A model generated the notes under the pieces. It was not told the origin of the DNA. It saw only the letters and a program-made list of their open reading frames with translations, and made no database searches. Source: an uncultured Clostridia bacterium (GTDB taxonomy: Bacteria > Bacillota > Clostridia > Oscillospirales > Acutalibacteraceae). Taken from it: a stretch of 5,585 nt of DNA. The stretch spans positions 1-5,585 of the forward strand of contig CAMPAT010000062.1 of assembly GCA_946633275.1 (NCBI GenBank), written 5' to 3'. Positions 1 through 5,585 of this stretch are shown here, one piece after another (the stretch's first letter is position 1; the number at the start of each line of letters is the position of its first letter). Position numbers and translations under genes: made by a program.

Positions 1-1323
1 TATGGTGCAGGTTTTGTTCAGGGTGCTTCTTTCGCTGCAGATGAGCTGCAGAAGCCTGTTGTTCTCGACTACGCTGATTATGACAGTCCTAATCTTGATT
101 ACGACTATTCTATGACTATTAAACCCGTTTATCAGAAGGTCGAGGACGCCGCCAAAGACACTTTTAAGGTTAACGTTGTAGACGGTATCGGCTCGGGCGT
201 TTATACAGACGGTGAGAACGTTACTATTACACCCGGTCCTGCTCCCGAAGGTAAAGTTTTTGACCACTGGGAAACTAAGTCTGATACGGAAGGCGTAAAA
301 GACAGTAAGGTTAATATATCCTCTAAGAAAGACTGGACTATCAATCTTCTTGTTGGTGATTGTGACTGCACAATCACGCCGATTTACAGAGATGAAAAGA
401 CAATTAAGATTGATATTTACGATATCACAGGTAAAGAAATTGCAGAAACTGTAAATGCTCCTGCGAACAGCGATTCGTGGGTTTGCGCTCCTGCTGCTCC
501 GAGCGGATATGTTTTCGACCATTGGGATTCAAGCGATGTTGAAGCTATGCAGGACGCAAACAGCAGAGGCACGTTTATGAATACTGCAGAAAACAATATT
601 GAGCTTTATCCGCAGTATGTTAAATCTGAAAATCCGACCTTCGACGTTACTGTTGTAAACGGCTCAGGCTCCGGCTCATACGTTACTGACGATGAAATTG
701 AAGTAATTGCTGACCCTCCGCAGGACGGATATATGTTCTATAAGTGGGAAAATATTGACAATCAAGGTCTTTCAACAGGTATCGCTATGGATAATGAGTA
801 CTGCTATAAGACCAAGTTCAAGATGGTTGACCGTTTTGCTTCTATTGCAGAAAATATGTATGATGAGGGCACTCAAGTTGTATTCGGCGGAGGTAATCCG
901 CTTTCGGATTCAATTTTCCTTGCCACCGGGGAGTTTGACTATCAAGTATATGCTTTTGGCCACGGCTATGACGAAAGCGAAAAGGGTAACTGCATCGCCT
1001 CAGTTGTAACTGATTACGGCGCTGCAATTCAGCTTGCCATTGACAACTATAAGGGCGGCTCAATCTTCACAGGCGATTGCTCGAATAACTGTATTTACGT
1101 TACAGGTAAGCCACTTGATGAATATCAGCTTGATGAAAACGGCGATATCGCGAAAGATAAAGACGGCAAAGAAATCAAGAATGACGGATACTCTGCAAAC
1201 TATGCTACAATCTATAAGGCTCTTGCAGATAATAAGATTAATCCTATAAGTGTTCAGTCGGGCGGAGATGTCCGTACAGCATATAAATCTGCTTGTCTGA
1301 CACTTAACTACAAAATTAAATAA
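1..1323 (+). CDS. BMP/PnrA-like substrate-binding protein with inserted InlB-type repeats (5' partial)
   Basis: The frame is open from base 1 to the TAA at 1321-1323 (440 residues visible), so the start lies left of the window and ATG 112 is internal. Residues 1-30 (YGAGFVQGASFAADEL..., then VVLDYADY) resemble the first-lobe strand and helix of BMP-family (PnrA/Med) substrate-binding proteins. Residues about 280-353 (SIAENMYDEGTQVVFGGG, then ASVVTDYGAAIQLAIDNYKGG) resemble the later part of the same fold, compare the family's 'MYDQGADVIF..GG' and 'TSVVK..AVYDAI...GG'. Between them lie three beta repeats with GYxFDHW-type motifs. BMP proteins are usually lipid-anchored solute receptors of ABC transporters, often for nucleosides, so a surface location is inferred; the signal peptide would be off the window. 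The family's usual 'GVDSDQ' ligand motif is replaced by AFGHGYDES, so the ligand cannot be predicted. Eight cysteines are visible. The family call is from memory of motifs, not a search; a general repeat-bearing surface protein is the alternative. Confidence -1.
   Translation, partial: YGAGFVQGASFAADELQKPVVLDYADYDSPNLDYDYSMTIKPVYQKVEDAAKDTFKVNVVDGIGSGVYTDGENVTITPGPAPEGKVFDHWETKSDTEGVKDSKVNISSKKDWTINLLVGDCDCTITPIYRDEKTIKIDIYDITGKEIAETVNAPANSDSWVCAPAAPSGYVFDHWDSSDVEAMQDANSRGTFMNTAENNIELYPQYVKSENPTFDVTVVNGSGSGSYVTDDEIEVIADPPQDGYMFYKWENIDNQGLSTGIAMDNEYCYKTKFKMVDRFASIAENMYDEGTQVVFGGGNPLSDSIFLATGEFDYQVYAFGHGYDESEKGNCIASVVTDYGAAIQLAIDNYKGGSIFTGDCSNNCIYVTGKPLDEYQLDENGDIAKDKDGKEIKNDGYSANYATIYKALADNKINPISVQSGGDVRTAYKSACLTLNYKIK
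163..828 (+). repeat. Three divergent InlB-B-type (Flg_new-like) protein repeats
   Basis: The product of the left gene carries three related units of about 65-77 residues: bases 163-393, 400-624 and 640-828. Each starts with a beta strand (KVNVVDG, IKIDIYD, DVTVVNG). Units 1 and 3 continue with a glycine/serine turn (GIGSGVY, GSGSGSY), which unit 2 lacks. All three have a proline-rich bend and then a tryptophan motif: EGKVFDHWE, SGYVFDHWD, DGYMFYKWE. Units 1 and 2 close with a strand ending in a P.Y motif (TITPIYRDE, IELYPQYVK); TIKPVYQK at 115-138 looks like the closing strand of a preceding element. Unit 3 lacks this closing strand and runs straight into the BMP-like helix. Such repeats are known as extracellular beta-grasp-like modules of Gram-positive surface proteins. 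They have diverged at the DNA level, so this is an old duplication and not a recent tandem array. Confidence -1.
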
Positions 1324-1333
1324 ATAATAAAAC

Positions 1334-1360
1334 ATCGGAGCCCTATGAGGCTCCGATTTT
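1334..1360. terminator. Bidirectional intrinsic terminator between convergent genes
   Basis: The arms ATCGGAGCC (1334-1342) and GGCTCCGAT (1349-1357) pair perfectly over 9 bp around a 6-nt loop. On the plus strand the stem runs into TTTT (1357-1360), ending the left gene's transcript 10 nt after its stop. On the minus strand it is followed by GTTTTATTATTTA, ending the rnhA transcript. The rnhA stop codon (1359-1361) sits within the plus-strand T tract, one base from the stem, so one small element serves both genes. Confidence -1.
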
Positions 1361-1793
1361 ATAGTTTCTGATATTCGTTTACTGCAAGAGCGTCGCAGCG
1401 CTCGTTGTACTTATGACCGTTATGACCTTTTACCCATATGAATTCAACCTTGTGTTTTTCGAGCAGGGGAAGTAGCTTTTTCCAAAGGTCTATATTAAGG
1501 ACGGGCTTCTTATCCGATTTTCTCCATTTGTTCTTTATCCAGGAATTAAGCCAGCCTTGATTAATTGCGTCGCAGACGTACTTAGAGTCGGTAGTCAGAG
1601 TTACTCTGCATGGCTCTTTAAGCGCGCTCAGCGCCTCTATGACCGCTGTAAGCTCCATTCTGTTATTAGTAGTTTCAGCGTCGCTTCCGGAGATTTCTTT
1701 TTCAATCCCGTTGTAAACTAATACTGCACCCCAGCCGCCTTTACCGGGGTTTCCGCTGCAGGCGCCGTCGGTATATACTTGTACTTCTTTCAA
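1359..1793 (-). CDS. rnhA: Ribonuclease HI
   Basis: This 144-residue cytoplasmic endonuclease cuts the RNA strand of RNA-DNA hybrids, removing R-loops and helping process replication primers. All catalytic positions of the family are visible: Asp9 in [11 protein letters not shown], Glu47 in NNRMELTA, Asp69 in TTDSKYV, His124 in VKGHNGH and Asp134 in ERCDALA. The basic 'handle' region of the E. coli type is present ([19 protein letters not shown], residues 80-98). The protein is full length for a bacterial type 1 enzyme (E. coli 155 residues). The start is TTG at 1793-1791: no ATG or GTG lies in frame between it and the upstream stop at 1820-1818, and the family's usual N-terminus ([17 protein letters not shown]) begins exactly here. 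A weak GGA (1805-1803) lies 9 nt upstream. It is transcribed divergently from rnj and convergently with the left gene, as a single-gene unit. Confidence -1.
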   Translation of the reverse strand: MKEVQVYTDGACSGNPGKGGWGAVLVYNGIEKEISGSDAETTNNRMELTAVIEALSALKEPCRVTLTTDSKYVCDAINQGWLNSWIKNKWRKSDKKPVLNIDLWKKLLPLLEKHKVEFIWVKGHNGHKYNERCDALAVNEYQKL

Positions 1794-1814
1794 TTTATCA
1801 CATCCAATGTGAAT

Positions 1815-1843
1815 ATTTTACCATTAAATTTGGTAATAATCAA
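1815..1843 (-). promoter_or_regulatory. Predicted rnhA promoter
   Basis: Reading the minus strand, TTGATT (1843-1838) is followed after exactly 17 nt by TAAAAT (1820-1815): four and five of six matches to the sigma-A consensus. The expected transcription start is near 1808, giving a very short leader of about 15 nt before the TTG start. The region is AT-rich, so chance matches are easier than usual; the spacing and position support the call. Confidence -1.
1818..1836. promoter_or_regulatory. Operator-like inverted repeat inside the rnhA promoter
   Basis: TTACCA (1818-1823) and TGGTAA (1831-1836) form perfect 6-bp half-sites around a 7-bp AT-only centre. The palindrome fills the spacer between the predicted -35 and -10 boxes and overlaps the -10 of rnhA, where a repressor would block initiation. 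No specific regulator is recognised, and a chance origin in AT-rich DNA is possible. Confidence -1.
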
Positions 1844-1861
1844 TAATGAGTTTAATTTTAC

Positions 1862-1890
1862 TTGACTTTGATTTTAATATAATTTATTAT
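1862..1890 (+). promoter_or_regulatory. Predicted promoter of the rnj-rplI-dnaB operon
   Basis: TTGACT (1862-1867) and TATTAT (1885-1890) are separated by the ideal 17 nt, each matching the sigma-A consensus at five of six positions. The expected start is near 1897, giving a leader of about 57 nt. This is the strongest promoter match seen in the window. No comparable site is evident between rnj, rplI and dnaB, so it probably drives all of them. Confidence -1.
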
Positions 1891-1936
1891 ATATAAGACA
1901 AATTTTATTCTCAGAGCTATTCTGATTAACTTTAAC

Positions 1937-1943
1937 AGGAGGT
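1937..1943 (+). promoter_or_regulatory. Ribosome binding site fixing the rnj start
   Basis: AGGAGGT is a near-perfect Shine-Dalgarno sequence, 10 nt before ATG 1954. It supports ATG 1954 over ATG 1972 (residue 7) and over any start nearer the conserved domain at about residue 40. The basic N-terminal extension of RNase J is therefore probably translated. Confidence -1.
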
Positions 1944-1953
1944 TATTTATTTA

Positions 1954-3729
1954 ATGGCGAATAATAAAAAGATGCCACCTAAAGCGTCCTCAGGAAAGCG
2001 GAATTCCAAAAGACGCTATTATACCTACAGAAAGGCATCAAAGAAATCTGATTACGTTCCTTCAAAGCCGAAGGAAAAGGTTAAGATTTCTTTTCTTGGA
2101 GGTATGAATGAAATCGGTAAGAATATGACGCTGTACGAGTACGGCGACGATATGTTCATCGTGGATTGCGGGCTTGCGTTCCCTAATTCAGATTTACCCG
2201 GCGTTGACCTGGTAATACCCGACTTCACTCATGTTGTTAATAATCAGGAAAAGATTAGGGGGATTATAATAACCCACGGTCATGAGGACCACATCGGCGG
2301 TCTTGCTTATCTGCTTAAGAAAGTGAATGTTCCCGTTTATGCAACAAAGCTTACTATTGGACTTATTAAGGGTAAGCTTGAAGAGCACGGAATTCTCAAT
2401 TCCGCAAAACTTGTTGAAATTAAACCGCGTGATAACATAACACTCGGCCATTTCAACATTGAATTAATACACGTTAATCATTCAATCCCGGATTCTGTTG
2501 GTCTTTCGATCAGGTGTCCTGCGGGAATTATCATTCAGACAGGCGACTTTAAGATTGATACAACTCCCGTTGACGGTGAAATGATTGACCTTCCTCGTTT
2601 TGCGGAAGTCGGAAAGAAGGGCGTCCTTGCGCTCCTCTCCGATTCAACGAATGCGGAACGTCCCGGCACAACAATGAGCGAGAGTATGGTCGGCGAAAGC
2701 TTTGAAATGCTTTTCAGAAAAGCTAAGAAAAAGCGAATTATTGTAGCTACCTTTGCCTCAAACATTCACAGAATTCAGCAGATTATGGACGTCGCCGACT
2801 CAAGAGGACGTAAAGTCGCAGTTGTCGGCAGAAGTCTTGAAAACCTTGTTTCAGTCGGTGCCGAGCTCGGATATCTCAATGTTCCTGAAAATATTTTGAT
2901 TCCTATTGAAAGAATTAAGAACTACACCGACGATAAACTTGTTATAATAACAACCGGTTCTCAGGGTGAGCCTATGTCGGCGCTTACTAAGATTGCACTC
3001 GGCGAACACCGTAAGGTAAGTATTACGCCTAACGACTACGTAATCATTTCCGCTACACCTATTCCGGGAAACGAAAAAATGGTCGGTAATGTTGTTAACG
3101 CGCTTATTAAGAAAGGCGTTGATGTAATCTATGAGAATATGTACGACGTTCACGTTTCAGGTCACGCCTGTCAGCAGGATTTGAAACTGATGATAGGTCT
3201 TGTTAAGCCTAAGTTCTTTATTCCCGTTCACGGCGAGCAGAAGCACCTTGTTAAGCATGCTTCTCTTGCGGAGTCTATGGGAATTGACAGCGATAATATT
3301 TTTATCGGCGATATAGGTAATTCTATTGAACTTACACAAGACTCTCTTAAGAAAGTTGATAATGTACCATCCGGCGAAGTATATGTTGACGGTTACGGCG
3401 TAGGCGACGTAGGCAACATTGTGCTCAATGACAGAAAGCACTTGTCGCGCGACGGCATAATTATCGTAGTTGCGGCGATAGACGCTGAAGACGGATACAT
3501 TGTTTCCGGTCCTGATATTGTTTCGCGCGGTTTCGTTTTCGTAAAGGAGAATGAAGAGCTGATGAAATCAGCTCAGGAGCTTGCTGAGCGTGTATTTGAA
3601 AATACGTATGACAAGAAGCACCATGACTGGAACTCTGTTAAGACTAAAATACGTGACGAGCTTTCTCATCTTATGTATGAGAAAACGAAGCGTTCACCGA
3701 TGATTTTACCAATCTTTATGGAGGTGTAA
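1954..3729 (+). CDS. rnj: Ribonuclease J
   Basis: RNase J is a metallo-beta-lactamase/beta-CASP nuclease with 5'-3' exo- and endonuclease activity, central to mRNA decay and rRNA maturation in Firmicutes. The 591-residue product shows the zinc-binding motif HGHEDH (residues 108-113), the further ligands His176 (VNHSIPD) and Asp198 (TGDFK), DSTNAERPG of the beta-CASP region, HVSGHA (400-405, His404) and IPVHGE (His426). The core begins at [16 protein letters not shown] (42-57), and the end ([10 protein letters not shown]) is the typical C-terminus, so the gene is complete. Ahead of the core is an extension of about 40 residues with 15 Lys/Arg and only two acidic residues, likely disordered and RNA-binding. 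It is first in a tight cluster: only one base separates its stop from rplI, whose ribosome binding site lies within its last codons. Whether it matches RNase J1 or J2 of Bacillus cannot be decided here. Confidence -1.
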   Translation: MANNKKMPPKASSGKRNSKRRYYTYRKASKKSDYVPSKPKEKVKISFLGGMNEIGKNMTLYEYGDDMFIVDCGLAFPNSDLPGVDLVIPDFTHVVNNQEKIRGIIITHGHEDHIGGLAYLLKKVNVPVYATKLTIGLIKGKLEEHGILNSAKLVEIKPRDNITLGHFNIELIHVNHSIPDSVGLSIRCPAGIIIQTGDFKIDTTPVDGEMIDLPRFAEVGKKGVLALLSDSTNAERPGTTMSESMVGESFEMLFRKAKKKRIIVATFASNIHRIQQIMDVADSRGRKVAVVGRSLENLVSVGAELGYLNVPENILIPIERIKNYTDDKLVIITTGSQGEPMSALTKIALGEHRKVSITPNDYVIISATPIPGNEKMVGNVVNALIKKGVDVIYENMYDVHVSGHACQQDLKLMIGLVKPKFFIPVHGEQKHLVKHASLAESMGIDSDNIFIGDIGNSIELTQDSLKKVDNVPSGEVYVDGYGVGDVGNIVLNDRKHLSRDGIIIVVAAIDAEDGYIVSGPDIVSRGFVFVKENEELMKSAQELAERVFENTYDKKHHDWNSVKTKIRDELSHLMYEKTKRSPMILPIFMEV

Positions 3730-3730
3730 T

Positions 3731-4174
3731 ATGAAAGTTATTTTACAGGCTGACGTAAAGTCGCTCGGAAAAAAAGGCGAGCTTGTTAACACAAGCGACG
3801 GTTACGCAAGGAACTTCCTTTTCCCTAAGGGACTCGCCGTTGAGGCAAACGCGAGCGCGATGAACGACTTTAACAATAAAGAAAAAGCTAAGCAGTATCA
3901 TAAAGCTGAAGAAATTAAGGCTGCCAACGCCGTTAAAGATAAGCTTGACGGAAAGACGGTTAAACTCACGGCAAAAGCCGGAGCAAACGGTAAGCTTTTC
4001 GGCTCAGTAACGTCTAAGGATGTTGCCGCTAAACTCAAGGCTGATTTCGGCGAAGATATTGATAAAAGAAAGATTACTATGCAGGACATTAAAGCATTTG
4101 GCACAGTTCAGGCTGACGTTAAGATTTACCAGGGCGTTGTTGCCAGGATTTTCGTGCAGGTGTCCGAGGAATAA
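3731..4174 (+). CDS. rplI: 50S ribosomal protein L9 (bL9)
   Basis: This 147-residue protein binds 23S rRNA near the L1 stalk and reaches out from the large subunit, where it affects reading-frame maintenance. The N-terminal rRNA-binding domain is clear: [17 protein letters not shown] followed by the signature [14 protein letters not shown] (residues 23-36). A charged, alanine-rich connecting helix (about 42-74) follows, then the C-terminal domain with [13 protein letters not shown] (87-99) and IDKRKI (110-115). Length matches the family (about 149 in Bacillus subtilis). The start is well set: GGAGGTG at 3720-3726, inside the end of rnj, lies just ahead of ATG 3731, so translation may be coupled to rnj. 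rplI next to dnaB is a conserved pairing in Firmicutes. Confidence -1.
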   Translation: MKVILQADVKSLGKKGELVNTSDGYARNFLFPKGLAVEANASAMNDFNNKEKAKQYHKAEEIKAANAVKDKLDGKTVKLTAKAGANGKLFGSVTSKDVAAKLKADFGEDIDKRKITMQDIKAFGTVQADVKIYQGVVARIFVQVSEE

Positions 4175-4186
4175 GAGGTTAAAACA

Positions 4187-5548
4187 ATGCCTGATAATAT
4201 TAATGTAGCTTTGCCTTACAATATGGAGGCGGAGCAAAGTGTTCTCGGCAGTATTTTATTAGAACCTAAGTGTATGGATGATGTGCTTATGCATATTAAG
4301 CACGACGCATTTTATCTTCCTATGCACAGGGAAATTTTCGCGGCTATGGAGTCGATGTTCATATCCAAGAATGGAGCTATCGACCCGATTACGATTGCAA
4401 ATGCCCTTGCAAAGAGCGGAACTAATAATCTGACGGAAGCCAAGCAGTACCTTTTTGAGCTTTCGCAGGTTGTACCTTCAACTGCAAACGTTGAAAAATA
4501 CGCTCAGATTGTAAAAGAACATTACTATCTTCGTAAGCTTATTACAGTTTCGCAGGATATTATCGACCAGGCGTCAAGCGGCGGCGCAGACGCTTCTACG
4601 CTTCTTGACAGCGCGGAACAGCAGATTTACGACATACGCCAGGGTAAGACTACTAACGGACCTGAAAAGCTTTCCGCTGTTATTGAGAATGTTTACAGCA
4701 AGTTCAAGGAGCTCACAGGCGAAAATAAGGATAACTATAAGGGTATTCCTACCGGTTTCGGTCTTCTTGATAAGTACATAACGGGGCTTAATAAATCCGA
4801 CTTTATCCTTATCGGCGCGCGTCCTGCGATGGGTAAGACGAGCTTTGCGCTTAACCTCGCGCAGAATGTTGCGATTGGCGCAGGTAAGAAATGCGTTTTC
4901 TTCTCTCTTGAGATGACTAAGGAACAGCTCGCCGAGCGACTACTCGCTTCTCAGGCAGGCGTTTCTTCTCAGAAATTCAGAACAGGCGAGATGACGGATG
5001 ATGAGTGGATAAGAATCGGTAACGTTGCAGGACAGCTCTCAAATGTTGAACTTTATCTTGACGATACTTCAGCTATCACCGTTCCTGAAATTAAGTCGAG
5101 AGTACGCAGACTTAAAGATGTTGACTGCGTTATGATCGACTATCTCGGACTTATTACATCTGCTTCGCGTAAAGAAAACAGAGTTCAGGAAGTATCCGAG
5201 ATTACGCGTAATCTAAAAATGATGGCGAAGGATTTGAATATCCCCGTTATCTGCTGCGCTCAGCTTTCGCGTGGAACTGAGGGCAGGGGAAAATCGCACA
5301 GACCTCAGCTCTCCGACCTTCGTGAGTCCGGTTCAATCGAGCAGGACGCTGATATCGTTATGTTTCTCTACCGCGAGGACTATTACAGAAACGAAGTGGA
5401 CGCTGATAAACAAGACGAAATAGACGATTCCTTGACAGAACTCATCGTTGCGAAAAACCGTCACGGTCAGACGGGAACGATTGAGCTTTCCTTTGATAAG
5501 GAATTCACAAGATTCAGGTCAATTGATAATGTCAGAGATTATAACTAA
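4187..5548 (+). CDS. dnaB: Replicative DNA helicase DnaB (Bacillus DnaC type)
   Basis: This is the hexameric ATP-driven 5'-3' helicase that unwinds DNA at the replication fork and recruits primase. The 453-residue product has the N-terminal DnaB domain beginning at LPYNMEAEQSVLGSILLEP (from residue 9), a linker around 155-180, and a RecA-like motor domain. Walker A is GARPAMGKTS (210-219, Lys217), Walker B is CVMIDY (Asp318), the DnaB motif RESGSIEQDADI lies at 379-390, and KNRHG (423-427) supplies the Lys/Arg that reaches into the neighbour's ATP site. Length agrees with Bacillus DnaC (about 454). No intein interrupts the motor motifs, although dnaB is a frequent intein host. GAGG (4175-4178) is 8 nt before the ATG, and the gap after rplI is 12 nt. 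The Bacillus naming (dnaC) should not be confused with the E. coli loader. Confidence -1.
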   Translation: MPDNINVALPYNMEAEQSVLGSILLEPKCMDDVLMHIKHDAFYLPMHREIFAAMESMFISKNGAIDPITIANALAKSGTNNLTEAKQYLFELSQVVPSTANVEKYAQIVKEHYYLRKLITVSQDIIDQASSGGADASTLLDSAEQQIYDIRQGKTTNGPEKLSAVIENVYSKFKELTGENKDNYKGIPTGFGLLDKYITGLNKSDFILIGARPAMGKTSFALNLAQNVAIGAGKKCVFFSLEMTKEQLAERLLASQAGVSSQKFRTGEMTDDEWIRIGNVAGQLSNVELYLDDTSAITVPEIKSRVRRLKDVDCVMIDYLGLITSASRKENRVQEVSEITRNLKMMAKDLNIPVICCAQLSRGTEGRGKSHRPQLSDLRESGSIEQDADIVMFLYREDYYRNEVDADKQDEIDDSLTELIVAKNRHGQTGTIELSFDKEFTRFRSIDNVRDYN

Positions 5549-5585
5549 GATTGACAATACCGTTAAGAAATACTGTATGCTTTCT
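5529..5585 (+). CDS. tilS: Probable tRNA(Ile)-lysidine synthase, N-terminal fragment (3' partial)
   Basis: An ATG at 5529, inside the end of dnaB, opens a frame that stays open to the right edge (19 codons). The peptide MSEIITKIDNTVKKYCMLS resembles the N-terminal helix of TilS (pattern of a short helix, then 'I.KY.ML..GD' just before the SGGxDS ATP-binding loop). TilS converts cytidine 34 of tRNA-Ile2 to lysidine so that it reads AUA. The diagnostic loop lies beyond the window, so the call rests on a short peptide and on tilS being a plausible neighbour. AGG (5516-5518) is 10 nt upstream. The 20-nt overlap with dnaB in another frame suggests translational coupling. Confidence -1.
   Translation, partial: MSEIITKIDNTVKKYCMLS

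Noticed and set aside
112..1323. Complete gene starting at ATG 112
   Set aside because: The same frame is open and meaningful from base 1, no ribosome binding site precedes 112, and the upstream residues fit the BMP family, so this ATG is internal.
1060..1335. Minus-strand frame opposite the end of the left gene
   Set aside because: It lies wholly opposite a well-supported coding region, crosses the terminator stem, and its product has no recognisable domain.
1911..1925. Small inverted repeat TCAGA-GCTAT-TCTGA in the rnj leader
   Set aside because: The stem is only 5 bp with no extension and no T tract; too weak to call as a riboswitch, attenuator or RNase J autoregulatory site.
2851..3441. 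Minus-strand open frames within rnj
   Set aside because: They are antisense shadows of the rnj coding sequence; no ribosome binding site or domain supports them.
4811..4840. Intein insertion at the DnaB Walker A site
   Set aside because: The motif GARPAMGKTS is continuous and total length is normal, so no intein is present.
1..5585. CRISPR array, insertion sequence, tRNA or phage element
   Set aside because: No regularly spaced DNA repeats, transposase motifs, terminal inverted repeats or tRNA-like cloverleaf were seen; the protein repeats at 163-828 are diverged coding modules.

Overview
The window looks like chromosomal housekeeping DNA from a low-to-moderate GC anaerobic Firmicute, most likely a gut Clostridia/Ruminococcaceae-type bacterium. 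This rests on strong AGGAGG-type ribosome binding sites, sigma-A-like promoters, an RNase J gene, a DnaB helicase of Bacillus DnaC length, and a secreted protein with InlB-type repeats. The genus is inference; no rRNA or other marker is present. The standard genetic code fits all genes.

Layout: (1) Bases 1-1323 (+) hold the 3' part of a gene whose frame is open to the left edge. Its product reads as a BMP/PnrA-like ABC-transporter substrate-binding protein whose ligand-binding fold is interrupted by three divergent InlB-B-type beta repeats. (2) Bases 1334-1357 form a perfect 9-bp hairpin flanked by T-rich DNA on both sides, a bidirectional terminator between convergent genes. (3) Bases 1359-1793 (-) are rnhA (ribonuclease HI), with a TTG start. 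(4) Bases 1794-1953 are a divergent, AT-rich regulatory region with a good promoter for each flanking gene and a palindrome inside the rnhA promoter. (5) Bases 1954-5585 (+) are a tight co-directional cluster: rnj (RNase J) - rplI (ribosomal protein L9) - dnaB (replicative helicase) - start of a gene that looks like tilS (tRNA-Ile lysidine synthase), cut by the right edge. Gaps are 1 nt, 12 nt and a 20-nt overlap, so this is probably one transcript from the promoter at 1862-1890.

Functionally, the right side joins RNA decay (RNase J), ribosome structure (L9), replication (DnaB) and perhaps tRNA modification (TilS). The divergent rnhA removes RNA-DNA hybrids. The left gene is unrelated, is insulated by the terminator, and concerns the cell surface or solute uptake. 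It is the most unusual item in the window.
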